Source: Helicobacter trogontum (GTDB lineage: Bacteria > Campylobacterota > Campylobacteria > Campylobacterales > Helicobacteraceae). From it: a DNA stretch of 43,737 bases. The DNA is taken from positions 1 to 43,737 of the forward strand of contig NZ_JRPL02000018.1 in the NCBI RefSeq assembly GCF_000765905.2. The letters run 5' to 3'. The notes under the pieces were generated by a model. It was not told the origin of the DNA. It saw nothing but the letters and a program-made list of their open reading frames with translations, and made no database searches. Position numbers and translations under genes: made by a program. Numbering within the stretch: position 1 is the first letter of the stretch; each line of letters opens with the position of its first letter. Shown piece by piece: positions 36,206 through 43,737 of this stretch.

Positions 36206-37261
36206 ATGCTCAATAACAAATATAATCCAAAGCTTGATAAAACAAAAGTAGCTAAACACGACAAGATAAGGGATTGTAGAAAATATGCGGAAGTAGCACA
36301 AGCAAGTTATTGTCTCAAACTTAAAACTAATTTGGGCAGTATAGAAAATGATGAGGATTTTATCAATGCTCTTAGCGATAAAGGATATTCGCAACACTTT
36401 AGTAAAGAACAAGCAAAAAGTTTTGCACAAGAATATCAAGTAATGGCACATTATGAAATGCCTAAAAAGAATAGTGGATTGAAATAAATTGCATCAAATA
36501 TTGCAAATTTTATCAATGATGATGGTTTTAATGCGATTTTATTTTTAGATAAAAATACTAAGGACTATATTCTTGCTTTCAGAGGCACGGAAGGCTCATT
36601 TGATGGAATTCGCCATTAGAGATTTTTATACCAATTTTCTCCTTGCTACAAATGAAATACCAAATCAATACTTTACTTTAATAGGCTTTTTTGAGAACAC
36701 AATAAAAAATATTATAGGAGATAATAAAATCGTTGTTACAGGACATTCGCTAGGAGGATTTTTCGCTCAAAGCTTTACACTTGCTTATCCAGATAGGATA
36801 AAAGAAGTTTATACTTATAATTCACCGGGATTATTACCAGATGATAGGAAATATATTGCAGAAGGAACAAAGATAGCCATTGGTGTAACAAACAAATTAT
36901 ACAAAGCGGTAAAAGATATCAAAAATGGAAATCTAAAATCAGCAATAACTAGTTCTAGTGAAGCAGTTGATACAACCTTATCTTATAGTCTTTTTAGTGA
37001 TAGGTATGATTATAGGGCTTTTATTGTAACAAATGAATTAAAATCATTAAAATTTATTGATGGTTTATTTGATAAAAATCAGAATATTTTGCCTTACCAT
37101 GTGACAAATGCTATTCTTGAAAGCTATAATTTTGGAAGTTCTTGTTTATTTTTTGGATATGGTGTGTATGTATGCCTACATTGTTTTTGACACATAATAG
37201 CTCAAGATATGATATTCATAATCTAACAGCATATAGCAAAAAGTTGTATTCTGTCATGTAG
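36206..37261 (+). pseudogene. Broken GHSLGG lipase, probable T6SS effector
   Basis: ATG 36206 follows AAGGA. The frame encodes DCRKYAEVAQASYCLKLKTN and stops at an in-frame TAA (36485-36487), but coding continues in the same frame (ILAFRGTEGSFDGIRH, the oxyanion-strand part of class 3 lipases) to TAG near 36619. A frame shift then gives the lipase core NKIVVTGHSLGGFFAQSFTL, with the nucleophile Ser, YNSPGLLPD, and a likely catalytic His in ILPYHVTNAILESY. A third shift near 37170 gives THNSSRYDIHNLTAYSKKLY to TAG 37259-37261. An intact version would be about 345 residues. It resembles phospholipase effectors delivered by T6SS. Confidence 0.65.
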
Positions 37262-37313
37262 TATATGGATTTTTTGAAGAGTTGCTTAACTCTCATAGCT
37301 ATTGGGATAATTT

Positions 37314-37661
37314 ATGGAATCTTTTGGTGTTATACTTGGTTTTATTATATTTATTGTTGCAATTTTACTTATTTTATGGATACTTGATCAAGTCTATGAC
37401 TTCTCATCAGTGCTTCGGGATGAAAATTTAAGCTCTTGGCAAAAAATATTAGTCATAATTATCGCTATTCCACTTTATGTTATTGTAAATAATATTACTC
37501 TTGGTGGGTTGTCGGTAATTTTATGTATATTTGCATTGATTTTATTTGTTATAGCAAAAATATCTTACAAGACTTATATAAAAGTCCTAAATAAATGCAC
37601 TGGTGTTATATTTGTTGCAGGTTTTTTACTCATCATAAAAATAATAGGTGCTATTTTGTAA
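37314..37661 (+). CDS. Small membrane protein, MESF group
   Basis: A 115-residue protein with three or four hydrophobic helices (GFIIFIVAILLILWILDQV, IPLYVIVNNITLGGLSVIL, VIFVAGFLLIIKIIGAIL). It is the first of a run of small membrane proteins that begin MES. No family recognised. It could protect the membrane as immunity to the lipase, or be remnant DNA. Confidence 0.5.
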   Translation: MESFGVILGFIIFIVAILLILWILDQVYDFSSVLRDENLSSWQKILVIIIAIPLYVIVNNITLGGLSVILCIFALILFVIAKISYKTYIKVLNKCTGVIFVAGFLLIIKIIGAIL

Positions 37662-37709
37662 TTTTTGGTTGTAGATAGATTCTATAATTTTAACACAAGG
37701 AGTTTTTAT

Positions 37710-37922
37710 ATGGAATCTTTAATGCAAATACTTTTTATACCTGCTTTGTTATTGGTAGCTGTGGCAGTATTTTTTATCATTAAATGGTTGTATTATGACT
37801 TGACAATTGGACAATGGCTGGATTTATGGAAAGAGAAAAAAGGTAAAAAAATAAGCCTTAAGGTAATGGTTTTTCTCATTATTTTAGGTATTTTTATAAA
37901 CTTTATTTTACCAAGATTGTAA
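37710..37922 (+). CDS. Small membrane protein, MESL group
   Basis: A 70-residue protein starting MESLMQILFIPALLLVAVA, with two hydrophobic helices separated by a basic loop (WKEKKGKKISLK). The start ATG 37710 follows AAGGAG; an upstream TTG at 37665 has no such site. It is nearly identical at its start to the 30-residue frame at 38777. Confidence 0.55.
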   Translation: MESLMQILFIPALLLVAVAVFFIIKWLYYDLTIGQWLDLWKEKKGKKISLKVMVFLIILGIFINFILPRL

Positions 37923-37931
37923 AGATATATT

Positions 37932-38039
37932 GTGGAAGATTTTGGTGTTATGTTTGGTTTTATTGCATTTATTGTTGCGATCTTACTTGTTTTATGGATA
38001 CTCAAATATGGATTCTTAGTAGTTGGCTTGATGGATTAA
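37932..38039 (+). pseudogene. Truncated MES-type membrane protein copy
   Basis: A GTG-started frame of 35 codons (VEDFGVMFGFIAFIVAILLV...) that copies the first helix of the gene at 37314 and then stops. A shifted frame continues SSWLDGLKFKEFKE, matching the end of the 45-residue protein at 38552. It is a recombinant remnant of two members of the array. Confidence 0.4.
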
Positions 38040-38157
38040 AATTCAAAGAGTTTAAGGAATAAAATTGAATTAGAAAAACTATCATGTTTTGGATTATATT
38101 TATGATAGTATTCAATTTTGTATCAAAATACTATTTTAGCACAAGGATAAAATAACT
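38033..38157. repeat. Array repeat, copy 1 (with hairpin)
   Basis: A block of about 125 bases ending at the start codon of the next membrane protein gene and repeated at 38654-38776. It holds nested perfect inverted arms, AATTGAAT/ATTCAATT outside and ACTATCAT/ATGATAGT inside (within 38061-38119). Confidence 0.75.
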
Positions 38158-38529
38158 ATGGAATCTTTAATGCAAATACTTTTGATACCCATATTCTTGC
38201 TTCTATGCTTTGTGACATTTTGGCTATTACGATTTTGGGTAGGATTATTTGTCCCTGATGATAAAAATATGAGTGTCTTAAAAAAGATTGCTTATACGAT
38301 ATTTGGAATCTTGTTTTTTATCCTATCTCCGCCCATAACTTTTACAAATATTACGATACTGCTTTGTAGTTGTGTTATTGTCATGTTGATAATGAAGTAT
38401 ATTGCTCCTATGCTATATACCAAAACTATTCTTTTTACTAAAAAGCATAGCAATGATGTATTTGTGCTGCTTGTTTGTTTATTGCTTTTTGCCCTAATAG
38501 CTTGCTTACTGAATGGCAAGATACAATAA
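38158..38529 (+). CDS. Small membrane protein, MESL group
   Basis: A 123-residue protein with four probable helices: MESLMQILLIPIFLLLCFVT at the start, then IFGILFFILSPPITF, ITILLCSCVIVMLIMKYIA and DVFVLLVCLLLFALIACLL. It is the longest of the MESL group. Start ATG directly after the array repeat. No family recognised. Confidence 0.5.
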   Translation: MESLMQILLIPIFLLLCFVTFWLLRFWVGLFVPDDKNMSVLKKIAYTIFGILFFILSPPITFTNITILLCSCVIVMLIMKYIAPMLYTKTILFTKKHSNDVFVLLVCLLLFALIACLLNGKIQ

Positions 38530-38551
38530 ACCATAAATTTGGGAGTAAGTT

Positions 38552-38689
38552 ATGGAATCTCTAATGTCAATACTTTTGATACCCATATTTCTCTTGATTG
38601 TTGTCATTATTTTCTGGATTCTTAAAATATGGGTTATCGATGGTTGGTTTGGTGGATTAAAATTCAAAGAGTTTAAGGAACAAAATTGA
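38552..38689 (+). CDS. 45-residue membrane peptide, MESL group
   Basis: An open frame from ATG 38552 (MESLMSILLIPIFLLIVVII...) to TGA 38687-38689, with one membrane helix and a basic tail (GGLKFKEFKEQN). GGGAG lies upstream. It shares its start with 38158 and its end with the remnant at about 38020-38060. Confidence 0.45.
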   Translation: MESLMSILLIPIFLLIVVIIFWILKIWVIDGWFGGLKFKEFKEQN

Positions 38690-38776
38690 ATTAGAAAAAC
38701 TATCATGTTTTGGATTCTATTTATGATAGTATTCAATTTTATATCAAAAACACTATTTTAACGCAAGGGCAAAATT
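38654..38776. repeat. Array repeat, copy 2 (with hairpin)
   Basis: Second copy of the block at 38033-38157, differing by a few bases, with the same nested hairpin (38682-38740). It again ends at a MESL start codon (38777). Confidence 0.75.
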
Positions 38777-38869
38777 ATGGAATCTCTAATGTCAATACTT
38801 TTTATCCCTGCTTTGTTATTGGTAGCTGTGGCAGTATTTTTTATCATTAAATGGTTGTATTTTAATTGA
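38777..38869 (+). CDS. 30-residue membrane peptide, MESL group (truncated copy)
   Basis: ATG 38777 opens MESLMSILFIPALLLVAVAV and stops after 30 codons at TGA 38867-38869. It matches the first helix of the 70-residue protein at 37710 almost exactly, then ends. It is probably a truncated duplicate. Confidence 0.35.
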   Translation: MESLMSILFIPALLLVAVAVFFIIKWLYFN

Positions 38870-38892
38870 TGTTGCAAAATAAAGGAGAGTGT

Positions 38893-40843
38893 GTGAAAAA
38901 TTTTCTATATGAATTAGCATATATTCACAATGAAGATTTAGATTGTGTCGCTGATAGTATTATTTGTTTAAAAGAAAAGCATAACAACATAAACATCATA
39001 AGGCTTCAAGATTCCGACATAGATTCCCTCACAAAAGACTCTCCCTTGTATTTACTTAGAGCCCTATATGCTTGTAAGCCTTTTGCTATTTATGATGAAG
39101 ATAAACAAAGTTTTATCACACAAGAAAATGCTAGTAAGATACTAGGCTATAAATCTGACTTTGCAAACATTTTTATATATGGCAAAGATTCTCTAAGCAC
39201 TACATATCTACAAGCTAGAAAAGCTTTTATATAAATCCATAATGCAATTAAAAGATGAAAGATTAGGGGAATATCAAAAAGAGCGGAATAGAATCTCACA
39301 ATTAAGTTATAAGGAATATTTGCAAGAGCAAAGAGAGAAAGAAAGAACATTAAGAGAGAAACAATGATAAGAGAGAATACAAACAGGATTACACACAAAT
39401 TGTTTCAACAAACAAGATTTTGTGATCTTAGAATCTAATGATAAAAATATCACAATCATATTTTTAGATAAGCTAGATTCTCATTTAGATTCTGCTAATT
39501 CACAAAATAATCAAAATGCTTACCAACAATACAATAAGAATCCTAACCTTAAATCTAGTAACACTTCACATATTTCAATGAGTAACCTTATCCATATCCA
39601 CAATGAAAGAATAGATATTTTTACAAAAGATAATACAACGCTAGATATACAAGAGTTAGAATCTCTCCTTGCAAACTACAAACAAAGATATATAGAATCT
39701 AATAACACAGAATCTAGCAATCAAGAATCCCATATTGATTATAATCAAGAATCTAAACTTACTTTAGATTCTCTGCATTCTAGCAACACACAAATATTTT
39801 TATATTCTCAATTATTATTAGGCTCTAAAGAATCCTCTGACAATCCGTTATTCTTTGGAGAATTAGACAAAGAGGGAGTGTTTGTAGAATCTAAACCCAT
39901 CTATCACTTAATCGGTGAAATAGATTCTAACTCTATAGAATCTACAAGTAACAATAAAGATTCTAACAATTCCCTAAGCACCCTCCAAGTATTTTTAGGT
40001 AGCAATACCCTAACCCTCCTTAATTATTCTCTTATTGATTCTAGTCTTAACATCAAGTTAGAATATAACTCTAAAGAATCTAAAGCAATACTAGAAAAAG
40101 AACAAATACAAAGAGAGCAGATACAAAGAGATTCTAACTCTATAGATTCTCTAACAAGCACTGCAATGCTTCATCCAATACTAGAAGATAATGAACTTAA
40201 ATGTCCTCATAATGGAGTAGTAAAACTAAAGAGTAATAAAGGTAAGCCTTTTAAATCTAAAGGTATTCCTATGATTTTAGAATCTGATTTATTATGTATA
40301 GTTTTTAGGAGTATTAAACTCTTTAAATACATCTGCAAAACTAAGCCTTTGAAGATATAGCTTACAATAATGCGTATTAAAGTGTAGGCCATTAAGATAA
40401 ACAAGCTAAATTATTACTCCATGCAATTAGAAAAGAAAACCTAGAATATAAGATATAAAAAAATGCTAACCTATTTTTTTCTTAAATACAACACACTAAA
40501 GAATCAAAAAACCCAATGTAATGTTGTAGTGTTACTTATAGATATGTAGACAATTATAGAATCAGTTTACTTGATTTAAATTACTTTAAGCATGAATAAG
40601 CACCTACAAATACAAGGCTGCACTAACCCATTGCCAAGTGGAGGACCTTGCACTATGGTAGCTACTATACTCCCAAATGCAAGAGGGTTAAAAAAGTTTA
40701 ATGATGATTATCCTATTATGCAAGATTTAGTCTCTAGTGGTGTAATGAGTGATAAAGGATTTCCTATTATTAAAGCAAGATTTAAGAAATTTAGTGGGTT
40801 TGTGATAGAATTTAAGATTAATCTTTTAAGGAATGTGGTATGA
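38893..40843 (+). pseudogene. Broken T6SS PAAR-like gene
   Basis: A coding trace in several frames. GTG 38893 (after AAAGGAG) opens NFLYELAYIHNEDLDCVADS and breaks near 39215; a second frame carries KLLYKSIMQLKDERLGEYQK, a coiled stretch, to a stop at about 39365. A third frame (about 39375-40360) is Asn/Ser/Glu-rich and ends in the PAAR-like core CPHNGVVKLKSNKGKPFK, then GIPMILESDLL. About 230 bases of non-matching DNA (40300-40591) follow. The core resumes at 40592-40843 as QIQGCTNPLPSGGPC and MQDLVSSGVMSDKGFPII. The CPHxGxV...GxP...GC...PC order is that of PAAR-like proteins that cap the T6SS spike and carry effectors. The end overlaps the first lipoprotein start (ATGA). Confidence 0.6.
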
Positions 40844-41313
40844 ATGAAAATAATATCAAAACAAGGTTTCTCAAAATGTGGAGAATAGTTTTATCAGTGT
40901 TTGGTATCTTGTTTATGGCTTGTGTATTTAGTGGGTGCTCGTTTAAGTATTTTGACCCGCAGTATTATGAGTTTAAGAGGCTGTGCAAAGAGGCTAAAAA
41001 TGTAATCTATGATGAAGAATTGTATAGAATCTATAAGGCAAGATATAATAAAGAAAGATATTATGATGAGAAAACACAAAAGGAATATTTAATGAGTGAT
41101 TTTACAATCGCAGAGACCTACTCTAAAGACATTACAAAAAGACTTAAAGATAGAGAAGCAACTTGGTATTATCATGACAGGCCGTTTTATAAAGAAAAAT
41201 ATTATTGGTATAATTACAAAGGACTATTTTTACAAGGCGATGAGGCTGCTGGTTGGCATTGGGAAACACAACAGAGATTATTATGTGAAAATAATGAAAT
41301 TTTAAAACGATAA
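40840..41313 (+). CDS. Tandem lipoprotein A (possible immunity protein)
   Basis: A 157-residue lipoprotein with a classical signal peptide (RIVLSVFGILFMACVFSGC; the lipobox Cys is in FSGCS). The mature part starts SFKYFDPQYYEFKRLCKEAK and contains GLFLQGDEAAGWHWETQ. It lacks the roughly 40-residue cytoplasmic extension present in the other five copies. From the FDPQYY codons onward its DNA is nearly identical to copy B for about 140 bases. ATG overlaps the stop of the PAAR-like frame. No family recognised; immunity is inferred from context. Confidence 0.65.
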   Translation: MNENNIKTRFLKMWRIVLSVFGILFMACVFSGCSFKYFDPQYYEFKRLCKEAKNVIYDEELYRIYKARYNKERYYDEKTQKEYLMSDFTIAETYSKDITKRLKDREATWYYHDRPFYKEKYYWYNYKGLFLQGDEAAGWHWETQQRLLCENNEILKR

Positions 41314-41326
41314 CCGAGGGAACAAT

Positions 41327-41866
41327 GTGAATAAAAATATTCAAACTCATAATGCTAAAATTGATTTAGTTGAAAAGTTTTTAGAATATGCAAATTGTGC
41401 TGATGCGAGTTATGCTTCTTTACAATATGCCTTATATTTTATCTTTGGAATCTTAATTGTTTTGTTGCTTAGTGGTTGTTCTTTAATTTCTTTTAAATCT
41501 ATTGACCCGCAGTATTATGAGTTTAAGAGGCTGTGCAAAGAGGCTAAAAATGTAATCTATGATGAGGAATTGTATAGAATCTATAAGGCAAGATACAATA
41601 GAGAAAGATACTATGATGAAAAAACGCAAAAGGAGTATTTGCAACAAGATTTCAAAACAAGAAGCACTAAAGCAGTGCATATTAGTAAAGATTTAAGTCG
41701 GTTTGATAATTACCTGTATTACAAGGAAAAATTAATTTATTTTTATGAAGACTATTGGTATGAGTATAAGGGACTATTTTTACAAGGAGATGAGGGTATG
41801 GGTTGGCACTGGGAAACCGATAGAGCCTTATATTGTAAAGATCACATTATAGAGATAAGGAGATAG
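41327..41866 (+). CDS. Tandem lipoprotein B with N-terminal extension
   Basis: A 179-residue protein. It begins with NKNIQTHNAKIDLVEKFLEY and ANCADASYASLQYAL before the hydrophobic segment FIFGILIVLLLSGCS, which ends in a lipobox. The mature part has the conserved IDPQYYEFKRLCKEA, KARYNRERYYDEKTQKEYL and GLFLQGDEGMGWHWET. The start is GTG, after GAGGGAA. The long n-region before the lipobox is unusual for a lipoprotein. Confidence 0.6.
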   Translation: MNKNIQTHNAKIDLVEKFLEYANCADASYASLQYALYFIFGILIVLLLSGCSLISFKSIDPQYYEFKRLCKEAKNVIYDEELYRIYKARYNRERYYDEKTQKEYLQQDFKTRSTKAVHISKDLSRFDNYLYYKEKLIYFYEDYWYEYKGLFLQGDEGMGWHWETDRALYCKDHIIEIRR

Positions 41867-41867
41867 T

Positions 41868-42422
41868 ATGTCTAAGAATATTAGAACGCACGAAGCAGAT
41901 TATAAACTAACTCAAAAATTCTTAGATTATGCAAATTGTGCTGATGCGAGTTATGCTTCTTTAAAATATGCCTTATATTTAATCTTTGGAATCTTAATTG
42001 TTTTATTGCTTAGTGGTTGTTCTTTAATCTCTTTTAAATACATTGACCCGCAGTATTATAAGTTTAAGAGGTTGTGTAAAGAGGTTGAAAAAGACAATAC
42101 AATATATGATGATAATCTCTACAATCTTTTTTTAAAGGCAAAGCAAAAAATATCATTTTACAATGGTAGAAAATTTTATGATGAAACCACAAAACAAGAA
42201 TTTCTCGTTGATAATTTTGATATTAAATTTGATTCTCAAGAAATTTCTAATCGTTTAAGTAAAACAATATACAAACTTCTCTATAATGAAAAAGAGTTTT
42301 ATAGATATTCAGCATATAATTACCACTATTCTGGATTATTTCTAAAAGGTGATGAGGGTGCTGGTTGGTATATAGATTTTGATAATGAAATCTTACAATG
42401 CAAACCAAAAATTTCTTATTGA
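41868..42422 (+). CDS. Tandem lipoprotein C with N-terminal extension
   Basis: A 184-residue copy starting two bases after B, with the same 5' region (THEADYKLTQKFLDYANCAD) and lipobox LLSGCS. The middle is diverged (KAKQKISFYNGRKFYDETTK), and it ends GLFLKGDEGAGWYIDF, lacking the WHWET ending. The conserved 5' end with a variable middle suggests gene conversion or selection on the exported part. Confidence 0.6.
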   Translation: MSKNIRTHEADYKLTQKFLDYANCADASYASLKYALYLIFGILIVLLLSGCSLISFKYIDPQYYKFKRLCKEVEKDNTIYDDNLYNLFLKAKQKISFYNGRKFYDETTKQEFLVDNFDIKFDSQEISNRLSKTIYKLLYNEKEFYRYSAYNYHYSGLFLKGDEGAGWYIDFDNEILQCKPKISY

Positions 42423-42451
42423 ATCTAAGAAATAAAGAAGGATTAGATAGT

Positions 42452-43000
42452 ATGAAAAAGAATATACAAACACACGAAGCAGATTATAAACTAACTCAAA
42501 AATTCTTAGAATATGCCAATTGTGCGGATGCGAGTTATACTTCTTTAAAATATGCCTTATATTTAATCTTTGGAATCTTCGTGATTGCATTGTTGAATGG
42601 TTGTTCTTTTAAATCCATTGACCCGCAATATTATGAGTTTAAGAGGTTGTGCAAGAAAGCTGAAGATGAAGTAACTATTTATAATGAGGACTATTGGGAA
42701 ATTATAGAAAAGCATAGCGATATTGAAACCAATGATAGAGGCTGTTTTTATAGTCAAAAACTAAAACAAGAGATTTGTTTTGGTAATTTTAATTATAAAA
42801 GTTGCACAGAGTATGAAAGAGGTAGCTTAAGCAAACTTTCAATAAAAAGGTATTACAACAATATACATTATGCAACCCAAATAGGATATAACTATAAATA
42901 CTTTGAATTATACTTAAAAGGCGATGAAGGTGCAGGTTGGCATTGGAAAACGAGCAACATATTAATATGCGAGGATTTAAAAAATGAAAAAAGACATTAG
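42452..43000 (+). CDS. Tandem lipoprotein D with N-terminal extension
   Basis: A 182-residue copy. The start is placed at ATG 42452 (KKNIQTHEADYKLTQKF), with AAGGA upstream, rather than an upstream ATG at 42398 that lies inside copy C. The lipobox is LLNGCS. The middle (YNEDYWEIIEKHSDIETNDR) is shared with copy E rather than A or B, so the array has two or more sequence types. Confidence 0.6.
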   Translation: MKKNIQTHEADYKLTQKFLEYANCADASYTSLKYALYLIFGIFVIALLNGCSFKSIDPQYYEFKRLCKKAEDEVTIYNEDYWEIIEKHSDIETNDRGCFYSQKLKQEICFGNFNYKSCTEYERGSLSKLSIKRYYNNIHYATQIGYNYKYFELYLKGDEGAGWHWKTSNILICEDLKNEKRH

Positions 43001-43541
43001 AACACACGAAGCAGATTATAAACTAACTCAAAAATTCTTAGATTATGCAAATTGTGCTTATGCAAGTTATGCTTTTTTAAAATATGTTTTATATTCTATT
43101 CTTGGAATCTTAGTGATTGTATCATTTAATGGTTGCTCTTTTTCTTTTAAATCCATTGACCCGCAGTATTATAAATTTAAGAGGTTGTGTAAAAATGTAG
43201 ATTCTGAAGTAACGATTTATAATCAGGATTATTTTGATATTATCAAAAATCGAAAAGATATAAAAACAAATGATAAAGGTTGTTTTTATAGTGAAAAATT
43301 GGAACAAGAAATTTGTTTTGGTGGTTTTGCCTATTCAAAATCCAATAGAGTAGTCATTGAATACAATAAATTTGGCTTAAAGAAAAGCATACAAAAAAGG
43401 TATTATAACGATATACATTATTTGGATTATACCCTATATGTTTATACTTACTATGGTTTATTTTTAAGAGGTGATGAGGGCAGAGGGTGGCATTGGGAAA
43501 CAGAAGATTCTTTAGAGTGCAGTATTATGGACAACTATTAA
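42984..43541 (+). CDS. Tandem lipoprotein E with N-terminal extension
   Basis: A 185-residue copy that overlaps the end of D by 17 bases. It has the usual extension (RTHEADYKLTQKFLDYANCA), lipobox SFNGCS, IDPQYYKFKRLCK, the D-type middle (TNDKGCFYSEKLEQEICFGG), and GLFLRGDEGRGWHWET. Small indels and substitutions distinguish it from D. Confidence 0.6.
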   Translation: MKKDIRTHEADYKLTQKFLDYANCAYASYAFLKYVLYSILGILVIVSFNGCSFSFKSIDPQYYKFKRLCKNVDSEVTIYNQDYFDIIKNRKDIKTNDKGCFYSEKLEQEICFGGFAYSKSNRVVIEYNKFGLKKSIQKRYYNDIHYLDYTLYVYTYYGLFLRGDEGRGWHWETEDSLECSIMDNY

Positions 43542-43558
43542 ACAAGGAGTTAAAAAAA

Positions 43559-43737
43559 ATGAGCAAAAACATACAAACTCATAATGCAAAAATAGATTTA
43601 GTTAAAAAGTTTTTAGATTATGCGAATTGTGCTGATGCGAGTTATGCTTCTTTAAAATATGCCTTATATTTAATCTTTGGAATCTTAATTGTTTTATTGC
43701 TTAGTGGTTGTTCTTTAATCTCTTTTAAATACATTGA
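43559..43737 (+). CDS. Tandem lipoprotein F, start only (cut by right edge)
   Basis: ATG 43559, after AAGGAG, opens SKNIQTHNAKIDLVKKFLDY and ANCADASYASLKYAL, followed by the hydrophobic segment and LLSGCS. The window ends just before the conserved DPQYY block. The 5' DNA is close to identical to copies B and C. The array therefore continues to the right. Confidence 0.65.
   Translation, partial: MSKNIQTHNAKIDLVKKFLDYANCADASYASLKYALYLIFGILIVLLLSGCSLISFKYI

Noticed and set aside
41144-43307. Minus-strand frames opposite the lipoprotein array
   Set aside because: They repeat at the same place in each copy and are the complements of the conserved lipoprotein codons.

Overview
The window is low-GC DNA with housekeeping genes typical of Campylobacterota: a di-heme cytochrome c1 in a petABC cluster, a FlgS-type flagellar kinase, a periplasmic alpha-carbonic anhydrase and a Hof-like outer membrane protein. 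These point to Helicobacter. The decayed type VI secretion (T6SS) type genes on the right suggest an enterohepatic species. Species was not determined, and all assignments come from reading the sequence without database searches.

Layout. 1-4403: aldo/keto reductase (cut by the left edge), a divergent NAD(P)H-binding oxidoreductase/HxlR regulator pair sharing a probable operator, an MFS efflux pump remnant, and the outer membrane protein. 4938-7594: a RavA-like protein that has lost its ATPase core, and a carbonic anhydrase whose well-placed start codon is one base out of frame. 7683-11230: accessory DNA with hairpins, a 44-residue membrane peptide, a small secreted protein with a decayed copy, and a three-gene operon (GHKL ATPase, STAS-like DUF4325 protein, membrane protein) that looks like a partner-switching module. 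11235-18163: a minus-strand run of topA, panD, ybaB, a PDZ protein, flgS and an unknown gene. 18271-22251: rodA, ftsW and xseA. 22999-34104: galE, a YciA-like thioesterase, an ArsB-type transporter switched out of frame by a five-base repeat, rdgB, petCBA, nadE, recR and dnaJ.

From 34105 to the right edge the ordered core ends. What follows reads as an eroded T6SS effector island: part of a PAAR-associated gene, a broken exported-protein gene, a broken GHSLGG lipase, an array of tiny membrane proteins separated by a repeated hairpin, a broken PAAR-like gene, and at least six tandem lipoprotein genes continuing past the edge. The lipoproteins are the best candidates for immunity proteins against the lipase or its relatives; this is inference.

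Most interesting points: the (GTCTT)4 tract that splits the ArsB-type gene, the off-frame carbonic anhydrase start, the RavA-like protein without a P-loop, the GHKL/DUF4325/membrane operon, and the lipoprotein array whose N-terminal motif resembles the start of the broken lipase. No tRNA, rRNA, CRISPR array or intact insertion sequence was recognised.
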